A stretch of 29,984 bases of DNA from Tagaea sp. (GTDB lineage: Bacteria; Pseudomonadota; Alphaproteobacteria; CACIAM-22H2), in the NCBI GenBank assembly GCA_023653245.1, contig JAMNXK010000006.1:1-29984 (forward strand), in the 5' to 3' direction. Position 1 is the first letter of the stretch, and each line of letters begins with the position of its first letter. Position numbers and translations under genes: made by a program. The notes under the pieces are model-generated. The model ran no database searches, was not told the origin of the DNA, and saw only the letters and a list, made by a program, of their open reading frames with translations. This document shows positions 1-6,830 of this stretch, piece after piece.

Positions 1-268
1 GGCAGGTCGCGCGGAAGGCGCGCTCGACCGCGCGGTTGCGCGCGGGCAACAGCAGATGGGACTCGTAACCTTCGCGCGCCAGGCCGGCGGCGAAAAGCGA
101 TTCGACCTTCGATGTCGCCAGCATCCACACCGCCTCGCAGAAAAGAACGCGCTTGGTTCCGGCGGAAGCGCGGACGGCCAGGGGCGCGGTCTTGCGCGCC
201 CATTCGCGCGCGTCGAGCTCGAGCACCGCGCGGCGCCACAATTCGCGGGCGATCTCGACGGGCGTCAC
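1..268 (-). CDS. Unidentified surface-glycan gene, 5' end only
   Basis: About 89 codons of a gene running off the left edge. The GTG start overlaps the neuA stop in a GTGA junction, so it is probably co-transcribed with and downstream of neuA. The visible protein begins MTPVEIARELWRRAV and, after about 40 residues, enters a hydrophobic stretch KRVLFCEAVWMLATSK followed by ESLFAAGLAREGYESHLLLP. A beta-strand followed by 'GLAREGYE' and a second strand resembles the N-terminal Rossmann half of GT-B glycosyltransferases or CDP-glycerol-transferase-like capsule proteins. That resemblance and the position after neuA suggest a sialyl- or other glycosyltransferase, but too little is present to assign a family. 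The reading frame is open to the edge. Confidence is good that it is a gene and low for its function. Confidence 0.6.
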   Translation of the reverse strand, partial: MTPVEIARELWRRAVLELDAREWARKTAPLAVRASAGTKRVLFCEAVWMLATSKVESLFAAGLAREGYESHLLLPARNRAVERAFRATC

Positions 269-951
269 GCGCCTCTCCGGCGCAGAATCTCGCCGGCCAG
301 CGCCAGTTCCTCGGGCGTGTCGACGTCGAGCGAGCTCTCCGAATCCATCGGGAAGCCGATCAGCTTGCCGCCGAACACGTACTCGGCCAAACGCGGCGTG
401 CGGGTGATGTAGATGGCCGCCCCGTTGCGCGCGAAGACCGGTTCCTTGTCCTGCCGCCGATAAGGCTGGGCCGAGTCCAAATAGGGCACGAGATACCCCT
501 CGACGTCGGGCTTCATCACCGAGCGCGGGTGGAAGACGTGCGGCACGGCGACGACGCTCACCAGGCTGTCGGCCGCGGGATCGGCGAGGAACGCGTCGAG
601 CGCGCCTTCGATATGGCCCGCGCGCCGCAAGGGCGACGTGGGCTGCAGCGTGAGCACCGCATCGGGCGTCTCGCCGAGCGCCGCCAGCGCGTGGCGCAAC
701 ACGGGCAGCGTGGGCGTGTCGTCGGCCGCAAGCTCCGCGGGCCGCATCGCCGTCTCGGCGCCCCACGCGCGCGCGGCCGAAGCGATCTCCGGATCGTCCG
801 TGGAGACGACCAGCCGATCGATCCCGCGCGCCGCGCGCGCCGCTTCGATCGTCCAGGCGATCAGCGGCCTTCCGGCGACCGGCGCCAGATTTTTGCGCGG
901 AATGCCCTTCGAGCCGCCGCGCGCGGGCACGATGGCGAGGATGCGGGCCAT
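265..951 (-). CDS. neuA: CMP-nonulosonate (sialic acid) cytidylyltransferase, NeuA-like
   Basis: A 228-residue cytosolic enzyme that activates a nonulosonic acid with CTP to the CMP-sugar used by glycosyltransferases. The CTP-binding signature PARGGSKGIPRKN is at residues 9-21. LTLQPTSPLRR lies at 100-110, RRQDKEPVFARNG at about 165-177 (the R-x-Q...F..NG block), and the acidic SLDVDTPEE metal/substrate motif at 207-215. Its length is that of the short, single-domain NeuA/LegF/PseF type. The ATG at 951 follows the neuC stop by one base and the stop overlaps the next GTG start, so it sits in a neuB-neuC-neuA operon. Neu5Ac is the simplest product because NeuC and NeuB are adjacent; legionaminate- or pseudaminate-type products cannot be excluded from sequence alone. 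Confidence 0.93.
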   Translation of the reverse strand: MARILAIVPARGGSKGIPRKNLAPVAGRPLIAWTIEAARAARGIDRLVVSTDDPEIASAARAWGAETAMRPAELAADDTPTLPVLRHALAALGETPDAVLTLQPTSPLRRAGHIEGALDAFLADPAADSLVSVVAVPHVFHPRSVMKPDVEGYLVPYLDSAQPYRRQDKEPVFARNGAAIYITRTPRLAEYVFGGKLIGFPMDSESSLDVDTPEELALAGEILRRRGA

Positions 952-952
952 G

Positions 953-2110
953 TCAGTAGACGATGCGCTTCTGGATCTCGACGGTCTTGTCCGCCAGCAC
1001 GCCGGCGATGCGCGCGCCCGCGCGCCCGTCGCCGTAGATCGCTTCGGACGCGTAGGGCCCGTGCGCGATCTGGCGGCGGATCGCCGCTTCGATGGCGGCG
1101 CGGTCGTGGCCGACGTCGATCACGTTCGCGCCGCGCTCGCGCATGGTCTGACGCGAGCCGATATTGACCACCGGCGTGCCGATAAAGGCGCCCTCGCGGA
1201 TGCCGCTCGACGAGTTGCCGACCAAACACGCCGCCCGCTTCATCAGCCACAGATAGGTCTCGGCCGGCAGGTTCTTGAAGAAATGCATGCGCGCGGCGCG
1301 GCCGCGTTCGCGCCATTTGCGGATGCCGCGCGCGAGGTCTTCGGATCCGGCGTCCGGATTGGGCCACAGCACGATCGCGGGCAGGCCGGTGGCTTCGACC
1401 GCCTCGAGCGTGGCCGAGATCTGCCGCTCGGCGGATCCGTATTCGGTCGTGACGGGATGCTCGGAGACGAGCAGGAACGGCGCGTCGAGATCGATGGCGC
1501 CGCCGACGCCCTCGCCGAACAGACCGTCGAGGGCCTGGCCCGGCGGCTTGGCCAGAATCTCCGCGACCAGATCGATGCGCGGACAGCCGACCAGATGGAT
1601 GTCCTCGGGCTTCTCGCCGAGCTTGACGATGCGCTCTGCCGCGTCGCGGCTGGCGGGGAAATGCACGTGCGCGAACTTCGTCACCGCGTGACGGATGCTC
1701 TCGTCGATCGTGCCGGTGACCTCGCCGCCCATCGTATGGGCGATGGCGATGTTCATGTAGGCCGCGGCCAAGGTCGTGGCCATCGTCTCGAACCGGTCGC
1801 CGACGGTCAGCACGAAATCGGGCTTGAGGCGCGCGAAGATCGTCGGCAATTCGATCAGGCCCAGGCCCGTCGACTTCGCCATGGTCGCGGGCGTCTCGCC
1901 TTCGACCAGCATGAAGATCTCGGCCGCCGGCTCGAAGCCGTCGGCGCGGATCAGATCGACGACCGCGCCGTAGCGGTCGAGCACGGCCGAGGCGCCGACG
2001 ACGAGCTGCAGCTCCAGCGCCGGATGTTCGGCGATCGCGCGCATGGCGCTCTTGATCGAGGCGTAGTTGGCCCGGCTGCCGACGACGATGCAGATCTTCC
2101 GTTTGGTCAC
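953..2110 (-). CDS. neuC: Hydrolysing UDP-GlcNAc 2-epimerase, NeuC-like
   Basis: A 385-residue GT-B-fold epimerase that hydrolyses UDP-GlcNAc (or a UDP-bacillosamine derivative) to the free ManNAc-type sugar used by NeuB. Recognisable blocks are GSRANY at 11-16, VGDRFE at 103-108, HTMGGEVTGTIDESIRHAVT at 125-144, EHP at 218-219 region, NPD at 251-253, and the UDP-binding NSSSGIREG at 299-307. The hydrolysing-type family is usually 370-390 residues, so the length is normal. I place the start at GTG 2110, which overlaps the neuB stop (GTGA). The open frame continues upstream only as a shadow of neuB. Together with NeuB and NeuA it completes a three-step nonulosonate pathway. No NeuD acetyltransferase lies in the window. 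Confidence 0.92.
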   Translation of the reverse strand: MTKRKICIVVGSRANYASIKSAMRAIAEHPALELQLVVGASAVLDRYGAVVDLIRADGFEPAAEIFMLVEGETPATMAKSTGLGLIELPTIFARLKPDFVLTVGDRFETMATTLAAAYMNIAIAHTMGGEVTGTIDESIRHAVTKFAHVHFPASRDAAERIVKLGEKPEDIHLVGCPRIDLVAEILAKPPGQALDGLFGEGVGGAIDLDAPFLLVSEHPVTTEYGSAERQISATLEAVEATGLPAIVLWPNPDAGSEDLARGIRKWRERGRAARMHFFKNLPAETYLWLMKRAACLVGNSSSGIREGAFIGTPVVNIGSRQTMRERGANVIDVGHDRAAIEAAIRRQIAHGPYASEAIYGDGRAGARIAGVLADKTVEIQKRIVY

Positions 2111-3099
2111 GCGAAATCCTCGAAGGCGAGTTTGCGGTCGGCGGGCACGGCGCGCTTGAGCGTGCGGCCGAGAAGCTCGCGCCAGCGCGCCGCCGGAATA
2201 CCGTCGCCCGGCTTCTTGAAGGCGAAGTCGGCCTCGGTCAGCGCCGCGCCCGCCGCCAGATCGCGCGCGCTGACCACGCTTTTCTCGAAGATGCGCTTCA
2301 TGTCGCGATAGGGCGCGGTGTCGCTTTTGTCGACGGGCGAAGCGCGCATCGCGCGGATCTCCCGCAGCATCGCGGACAATACCGCGAACTCGGCGGGCTC
2401 CATCGAGTTGGCGGCGTCCGAGCCGTACATCGCGCGCGAAAACGTGAAGTGCTTCTCGACCGTGTCGGCCCCCAGGGTCGCGGCCGCGGCGGGTGCCGCG
2501 TAGCCAAGCGTGTGATCGGAGAAGCCGACCGCGCAGCCGTAGCGCGCGCGCATCTCGCCGATCACGTTGAGGCCCACGCGTTCGGGCGGGCAGGGATAGG
2601 CCGACGAGCATTGCAGCACGCAAAGCGGGCCGCCTTTGCGCAAGGCGGCGACCGCCGCGTCGAGCTCGACCCAGTCGCTCATGCCCGAGGACAGCAGCGC
2701 CGGCTTGCCGGTGCGCGCGATCTTCTCCAGCAGCGGCAGATTGGAGACCTCGCCCGACGGAATTTTGTAGGCGCCCACGCCGACGTCTTCGAGAAGATCG
2801 ACCGCTTCGAGGCTGAACGGCGAGGACAGGAAGGTCACGCGCGCCGCTTCGCACGCCGCCTTGAGCGCGCGCCACTGCGCGGGCGTAAAGCCGGTGCGTT
2901 CGAAGTATTCGAAGCGCGGCTCGCCTTTGAAATAAGGCGGCATCGGCGCGTCGCGGAGAGTCTCGGCCGAAGCGATATGCGTCTGGAACTTGACCGCGTC
3001 GGCGCCGGCGGCGGCGGCGGCTTCGATCAGCTTGAGCGCGTTGCCGAACGAGCCGTCGTGCACCGAGCCGATCTCGGCGATCAGGAAGGGGAAGGTCAT
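2107..3099 (-). CDS. neuB: N-acylneuraminate synthase, NeuB-like
   Basis: A 330-residue cytosolic aldolase-type enzyme that condenses phosphoenolpyruvate with a ManNAc-type sugar to form a nonulosonic acid. The TIM-barrel start FLIAEIGSVHDGS (5-17) and AGADAVKFQTH (31-41) are present, as are YKIPSGE, LSSGMSDW, the SSAYPCPPERVGLN block, GFSDHTLG and EKHFTF, all characteristic of the NeuB/LegI/PseI family. The last about 60 residues (SVVSARDLAAG... KPGDGIPAARW) are the C-terminal SAF/antifreeze-like domain. ATG 3099 has an AGGA Shine-Dalgarno about 8 bases upstream and overlaps the preceding glycosyltransferase stop (ATGA). The longer open frame upstream is antisense-type noise. Family assignment is firm; the exact sugar (Neu, Leg or Pse) is not. 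Confidence 0.93.
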   Translation of the reverse strand: MTFPFLIAEIGSVHDGSFGNALKLIEAAAAAGADAVKFQTHIASAETLRDAPMPPYFKGEPRFEYFERTGFTPAQWRALKAACEAARVTFLSSPFSLEAVDLLEDVGVGAYKIPSGEVSNLPLLEKIARTGKPALLSSGMSDWVELDAAVAALRKGGPLCVLQCSSAYPCPPERVGLNVIGEMRARYGCAVGFSDHTLGYAAPAAAATLGADTVEKHFTFSRAMYGSDAANSMEPAEFAVLSAMLREIRAMRASPVDKSDTAPYRDMKRIFEKSVVSARDLAAGAALTEADFAFKKPGDGIPAARWRELLGRTLKRAVPADRKLAFEDFA

Positions 3100-4070
3100 G
3101 ATCCTGTCCTTTCGGTCCGCGCGGCTTGGCGAAGCTTCTCGTACGAATTGGGGCCGCGAAACGGCCAGCGCGGATCGAGCAGCCGCGCGCGCGGCGTCAT
3201 CTTGGCGATGTCGAACGAGTCCGTATACCACCACGGCCGCGTCAGGCCCGAGGTCGATTCGAGCCACGCGTCGGCGACGGGGAAAACTTCGATCGGCCGA
3301 GCCAGCAACCGCTCGATCGCGTCGGGCGCCATGTCGGCGTAGGGATGCATGCCCGCCCCGACGCCCAGATCGTTGATCCGGCGCAAGATCTTCTCCAGTC
3401 GGCCGCCGGTACGCCGGACGGTGTTCGGCCACGGGCAGAACATGAACCAAGGATCGCGGGCGATGACCAAGCGCCCGCCGCGCGCGCGCGTCGCCGTGGC
3501 CGCGACCGTCTCACTCGCCGAGACGTCCAGGCCGAATGCGACGAACCGTGGGAGATGGACGATCCCGGTGTCGGCGAATCCGATGCGCGGATCCTCGTAG
3601 GCGTTCAGCGTCCGGTCGATGGCGTAGCGACTGGCGAGATCCGCCGTGGCGACGTAGCCGCGGAAGAACCCGCCGAAGACCTGGGTGACGCGGCCGTCGC
3701 CGGCGAACACCGCTTCGATCCGCGCGGCTTGCGCTTCGTCGATCGGCCGCACGATCTGCTGGTCGTCCTGCAGCATGAACAGGTACTCGCGATCTCGCGC
3801 GGCCTCCGCGATCGCTCGCGCCATCGCCACGCGCAACCCGCCAAGATGGACCAACGGGCCCGGCGGCCGGCGGCGCACCTCGTGACGCCGGGCGATTTCC
3901 GCGAGCGCGGCGACGGTGGCGGGATCGCCGCTGGCGTCGTCCCAAACGGTCGCGCGCGCGCCGGGGAAATGGCGCTCGACCGACGCCAGGCAATTCCGCA
4001 GATGCGCCGCGCGATCGCACGAGAAGATCGCCACCGCGCAGCGCGCCGCGAAGGAAGTGGGTCGCGTCAC
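3096..4070 (-). CDS. GT-A-like glycosyltransferase
   Basis: A 324-residue protein resembling family-2 (GT-A) glycosyltransferases. The N-terminus AVAIFSCDRAAHLRNCLASV (12-31) is the usual first strand-helix. TVWDDASGD (41-49) is the nucleotide-facing acidic turn. YLFMLQDDQQIV (97-108) carries the DD that probably binds the metal of the sugar donor. C-terminal sequence is rich in Trp and Pro (DPWFMFCPWP, RPWWYTDSFD) and does not match a subfamily I know. It starts at GTG 4070 with a GTGA overlap to the ABC exporter gene and ends in an ATGA overlap with neuB. It is therefore in the nonulosonate operon and plausibly adds a sugar of the same glycan. Donor and acceptor are unknown. Confidence 0.75.
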   Translation of the reverse strand: MTRPTSFAARCAVAIFSCDRAAHLRNCLASVERHFPGARATVWDDASGDPATVAALAEIARRHEVRRRPPGPLVHLGGLRVAMARAIAEAARDREYLFMLQDDQQIVRPIDEAQAARIEAVFAGDGRVTQVFGGFFRGYVATADLASRYAIDRTLNAYEDPRIGFADTGIVHLPRFVAFGLDVSASETVAATATRARGGRLVIARDPWFMFCPWPNTVRRTGGRLEKILRRINDLGVGAGMHPYADMAPDAIERLLARPIEVFPVADAWLESTSGLTRPWWYTDSFDIAKMTPRARLLDPRWPFRGPNSYEKLRQAARTERTGS

Positions 4071-5857
4071 GCCGCCCTCTCGACCGACGCGAGCTCGACC
4101 AGCCGCGCGAAGCCGGGGCAGCGCTCGATGAGCGCGTCGAACGTGCCGACATCGACGGTCCGGCCGTTCTCCATGTAGTGGATCGCGTCGGCCGCGCGGA
4201 TGGTCGACAGGCGATGGGCGATGACGACCAGCGTCTTGGCGCCGCGAAGCTTGGCGAGCGACGCGGCGATCGCGGCTTCGGTGGCGCCGTCGAGCGCGGA
4301 CGTCGCCTCGTCGAGCACCAGGATCGGCGGGTCGCGGTAGAGTGCGCGCGCGAGCCCGAGGCGCTGGCGCTGGCCGCCGGACAGCAGGGTGCCGCGCTCG
4401 CCCACGCGCGTGTCCAGCGCGGCGGGCAGTCCGGCCAGCACGTCGTCGAACGCAACGGCCGACAGGGCCGCGGCCACGCGCGCGCGGTCGATCGTCGCGT
4501 CCGCCTCGCCGAGCGCGACATTGGCGGCGATCGTATCGTCGATCACGAAGGTTTCCTGCGGCACGTAGCCGAACAGCGCCGGGGGCGGGACGACGTCATG
4601 CGCCAGCGGCGCGCCGTCGAGCGCCAGCGTGCCCGAATCGCGCGGCGTAAGCCCCAGCAGGACGTCGGCGAGGCTCGTCTTGCCCGCACCCGACGACCCC
4701 GCGATCGCCACGAACGCGCCGCGCTGCACGAAAAGCGATGCGCCGTCCAGCGCCGCCCGCTCGGCGCCCGGATAGCGCAGGACAATGCCCTCCAGGCGGA
4801 GTTCCCGCCTGAATTCGGCGGGGGTATCAGCCGCCAGCGGCGGCGCGGGCCGGGCGAGATCCGCGTGCACGACGGCGATCGCCGCCTCGGCGTAGCGCAG
4901 ATTCTGCATGCTGCCGGTGACGCGGACCATCGCCGGCATCATCCGGTAGGCCGCGGCGCCGAACAGCGCCAGCAGCGGCACCAAGGCGGCCGTATCCGCC
5001 GCGCGCGCGACGGCGATGGCGATCAAGGCGAGGATGGTGCCGACCACCAGGATCTCGAACAGGACGCGCGGCACCTGCTGGAGCGCGTTGTTGCGCATCG
5101 CCGCGCGCACCATCGCGTCGAGCCGCGAGCCATAGCGGGAAACGAAGTGATCCTCGCGGCCCAGCAGCTTGATCGTCTTGATTCCGGCGAGCGGTTCGAG
5201 CACCGCGCGGTTGGCGTCCTTCGACGCCGCGACCGCCGCGTGCCCCCAGGCGGCGAAACGCCGCCGGCCATAGAGCCAGTAGAGCCCCAGGACCGTCCCG
5301 CCGGCCGCGATCGCGAGCGCGCCGGCGCCCGGCGCCACCCACATCAGCAGCGCTACCGTCGCCGCGAGGACGGCGACGTCCGCGAACATGTCGCACAGGG
5401 CGAGATAACCATTCACCGACGTCGTCGAGGTGGCGCCGGCCACGTTGTAGAGCAGCGCGCCGGAGTTGTTCGCGTGATGGAAGGAAAGCGGCTGGCGCAG
5501 ATAGATTCCGAAGAGGCGCAGCGCGATACGCCGCTGCAACCGCCATTGCATCGAGAGCTTCACCCACGTCGCCGTCAGGAACACGGCGTGGCGGACGACG
5601 AACATCGCGAACACCACGGCGCAGACCGCGAGCAGGAAACCGGTTTCGTTCAAGCCGGACGCTTCGCGCAACCGAATCACTTGCGCGCGCGCGAGGAACG
5701 CCGATGGGTCTTGCAGCAGCGACACCAGGACGAACACGAATCCGACGCCGGCGGCCTCGAGCGCCGCACTCGCCAGCAACAGCGCGGCCAGCGCGGCAAG
5801 GCGCCGCCATTCGGCCGCGTCGAGCAACGCGGCCAGTTGACCGATCGTGGCATTCAT
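4067..5857 (-). CDS. ABC exporter, PglK/MsbA-like glycolipid flippase
   Basis: A 596-residue half-transporter with an N-terminal membrane domain fused to an ATPase. Hydrophobic segments lie at about 20-48, 72-98, 155-196 and 268-305. The nucleotide-binding domain has Walker A GSSGAGKT (387-394), Q-loop VPQETF (432-437), signature LSGGQ (492-496), Walker B ILVLDE (512-517) and switch His (IAHRLS, H548). PglK-type flippases of undecaprenyl-linked oligosaccharides are about 560-600 residues. With a glycosyltransferase and neuBCA next to it, export of a nonulosonate-containing glycan or lipid-linked repeat is likely. I start it at ATG 5857 (MNATIG). A further 35 codons are open upstream but overlap the divergent gene, have no good start, and are not hydrophobic. 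No clear Shine-Dalgarno is seen. It is the first gene of its operon. Confidence 0.88.
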   Translation of the reverse strand: MNATIGQLAALLDAAEWRRLAALAALLLASAALEAAGVGFVFVLVSLLQDPSAFLARAQVIRLREASGLNETGFLLAVCAVVFAMFVVRHAVFLTATWVKLSMQWRLQRRIALRLFGIYLRQPLSFHHANNSGALLYNVAGATSTTSVNGYLALCDMFADVAVLAATVALLMWVAPGAGALAIAAGGTVLGLYWLYGRRRFAAWGHAAVAASKDANRAVLEPLAGIKTIKLLGREDHFVSRYGSRLDAMVRAAMRNNALQQVPRVLFEILVVGTILALIAIAVARAADTAALVPLLALFGAAAYRMMPAMVRVTGSMQNLRYAEAAIAVVHADLARPAPPLAADTPAEFRRELRLEGIVLRYPGAERAALDGASLFVQRGAFVAIAGSSGAGKTSLADVLLGLTPRDSGTLALDGAPLAHDVVPPPALFGYVPQETFVIDDTIAANVALGEADATIDRARVAAALSAVAFDDVLAGLPAALDTRVGERGTLLSGGQRQRLGLARALYRDPPILVLDEATSALDGATEAAIAASLAKLRGAKTLVVIAHRLSTIRAADAIHYMENGRTVDVGTFDALIERCPGFARLVELASVERAA

Positions 5858-5901
5858 GGAAGGAAATACGACATGGATATCCGAGTTCCGGAGTGCGGCC
5901 C

Positions 5902-6816
5902 GTGCGGTTGATCGTGGTCGGCGCCACCGGCGCGATCGGCGCGCCGCTGACGCGCCGCGCACGCGAACTCGGCGTCGTCACCGTCGCGGGCGCGCGCCGG
6001 CCCGCCGACGGGGTCGTCGCCTACGACCTGGAAAACCAACCGATCGGCGATCTGGTTCCCGATCTCGGGCCAGACGACGTAGTGGCGTTGCTCGCGGCGG
6101 TTTCCTCGCCCGGGGAGTGTTTCGCCGATCCCGACAGGGCCTGGCGCGTCAACGTTGTCGCCACGGCCACTCGGCTGGCGGAGATCGAGCGCGCCGGCGC
6201 CGGCGCGACCCTCATGTCTACCGATCAGGTATTCGACGGTGCCGTCGGCGGCTACGCGGAGGATTCCCGGACCAATCCGCTCAATCACTACGGCCGCACC
6301 AAGGCCGAGGGCGAACGGATCGCGCTCGCCATGCCCGCGCGTATCCGCGTCGCCCGCACGGGCTGGAACGTCGGCTGGGACACGAGCGATCGTTGTCCGG
6401 TCCGCCAATGCTATGCCACCCTTCTGAAACCCGGCGCGCGCATGGCCCACGACAACGCGATCAACATCAGCGACGTCGAGGACACAGCCCGGGCCCTGAT
6501 CGAACTCACTCTCGCGCGGCCCGAAGCGCGGATCCACCATCTCGTTTCCGACGGCCCCGTCTGGCGCGCGGAGATGGCCGCGGCGATCGCCGCGCGCAGC
6601 GCGCGTGGGCGCCGCATGGCTTTCGCGCCGATCCGGTTCGCCGAGCTCGCCTATTCCGAGCCGCGCCCGCGCCTGGCTTGGCTGCGTGCTACGCGCCCGG
6701 CCGCGCCAGGCTTCCGTTTCGCCCCGCCGACGGACACGATCGCGCGCAAGGTCGATCTTTTGGACGACGATCCGCGTTTCGATCCCGAAACCGTCGGGCG
6801 AAGCGCGCGGTCCTGA
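5902..6816 (+). CDS. RmlD-like dTDP-4-dehydrorhamnose reductase-type SDR
   Basis: A 304-residue extended SDR of the RmlD type, which reduces a 4-keto nucleotide sugar with NAD(P)H. GATGAIG (7-13) binds the cofactor; STDQVFDG (106-113) and NPLNHYGRTKAEGE (125-138) give the RmlD signature with catalytic Tyr130 and Lys134. GTG 5902 is chosen because GGAG lies 8 bases upstream; GTG 5893 is the in-frame alternative, three codons longer. This is the only full-length plus-strand gene here. It is divergent from the ABC exporter gene across 44 bases and convergent with the sugar O-methyltransferase gene, whose stop is 14 bases beyond its own. No rmlA, rmlB or rmlC is visible, so its substrate may be a different 4-keto sugar. 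Base composition matches its neighbours. Confidence 0.85.
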   Translation: MRLIVVGATGAIGAPLTRRARELGVVTVAGARRPADGVVAYDLENQPIGDLVPDLGPDDVVALLAAVSSPGECFADPDRAWRVNVVATATRLAEIERAGAGATLMSTDQVFDGAVGGYAEDSRTNPLNHYGRTKAEGERIALAMPARIRVARTGWNVGWDTSDRCPVRQCYATLLKPGARMAHDNAINISDVEDTARALIELTLARPEARIHHLVSDGPVWRAEMAAAIAARSARGRRMAFAPIRFAELAYSEPRPRLAWLRATRPAAPGFRFAPPTDTIARKVDLLDDDPRFDPETVGRSARS

Positions 6817-6830
6817 CGGGCACCGCCGCG

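Noticed and set aside
638..2311. Long plus-strand open frame (557 codons) opposite neuA, neuC and neuB
   Set aside because: Antisense shadow caused by strong GC bias; Arg/Ala/Asp-rich with no domain, while the minus strand has clear enzymes.
953..2875. N-terminal extension of NeuC by about 255 codons
   Set aside because: This is neuB read in another frame; the NeuC family begins just after GTG 2110.
5837..5842. TTGACC on the plus strand as a -35 box for the RmlD-like gene
   Set aside because: No acceptable -10 hexamer at 15-19 bases spacing.
4178..5911. Plus-strand open frame of 577 codons opposite the ABC exporter
   Set aside because: Shadow frame, very Arg/His/Gln/Asp-rich and without motifs; the exporter on the other strand has all ABC motifs.
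6817..6830. Possible terminator between the convergent RmlD-like and O-methyltransferase genes
   Set aside because: Only 14 bases, with no stem-loop and no T-run on either strand.
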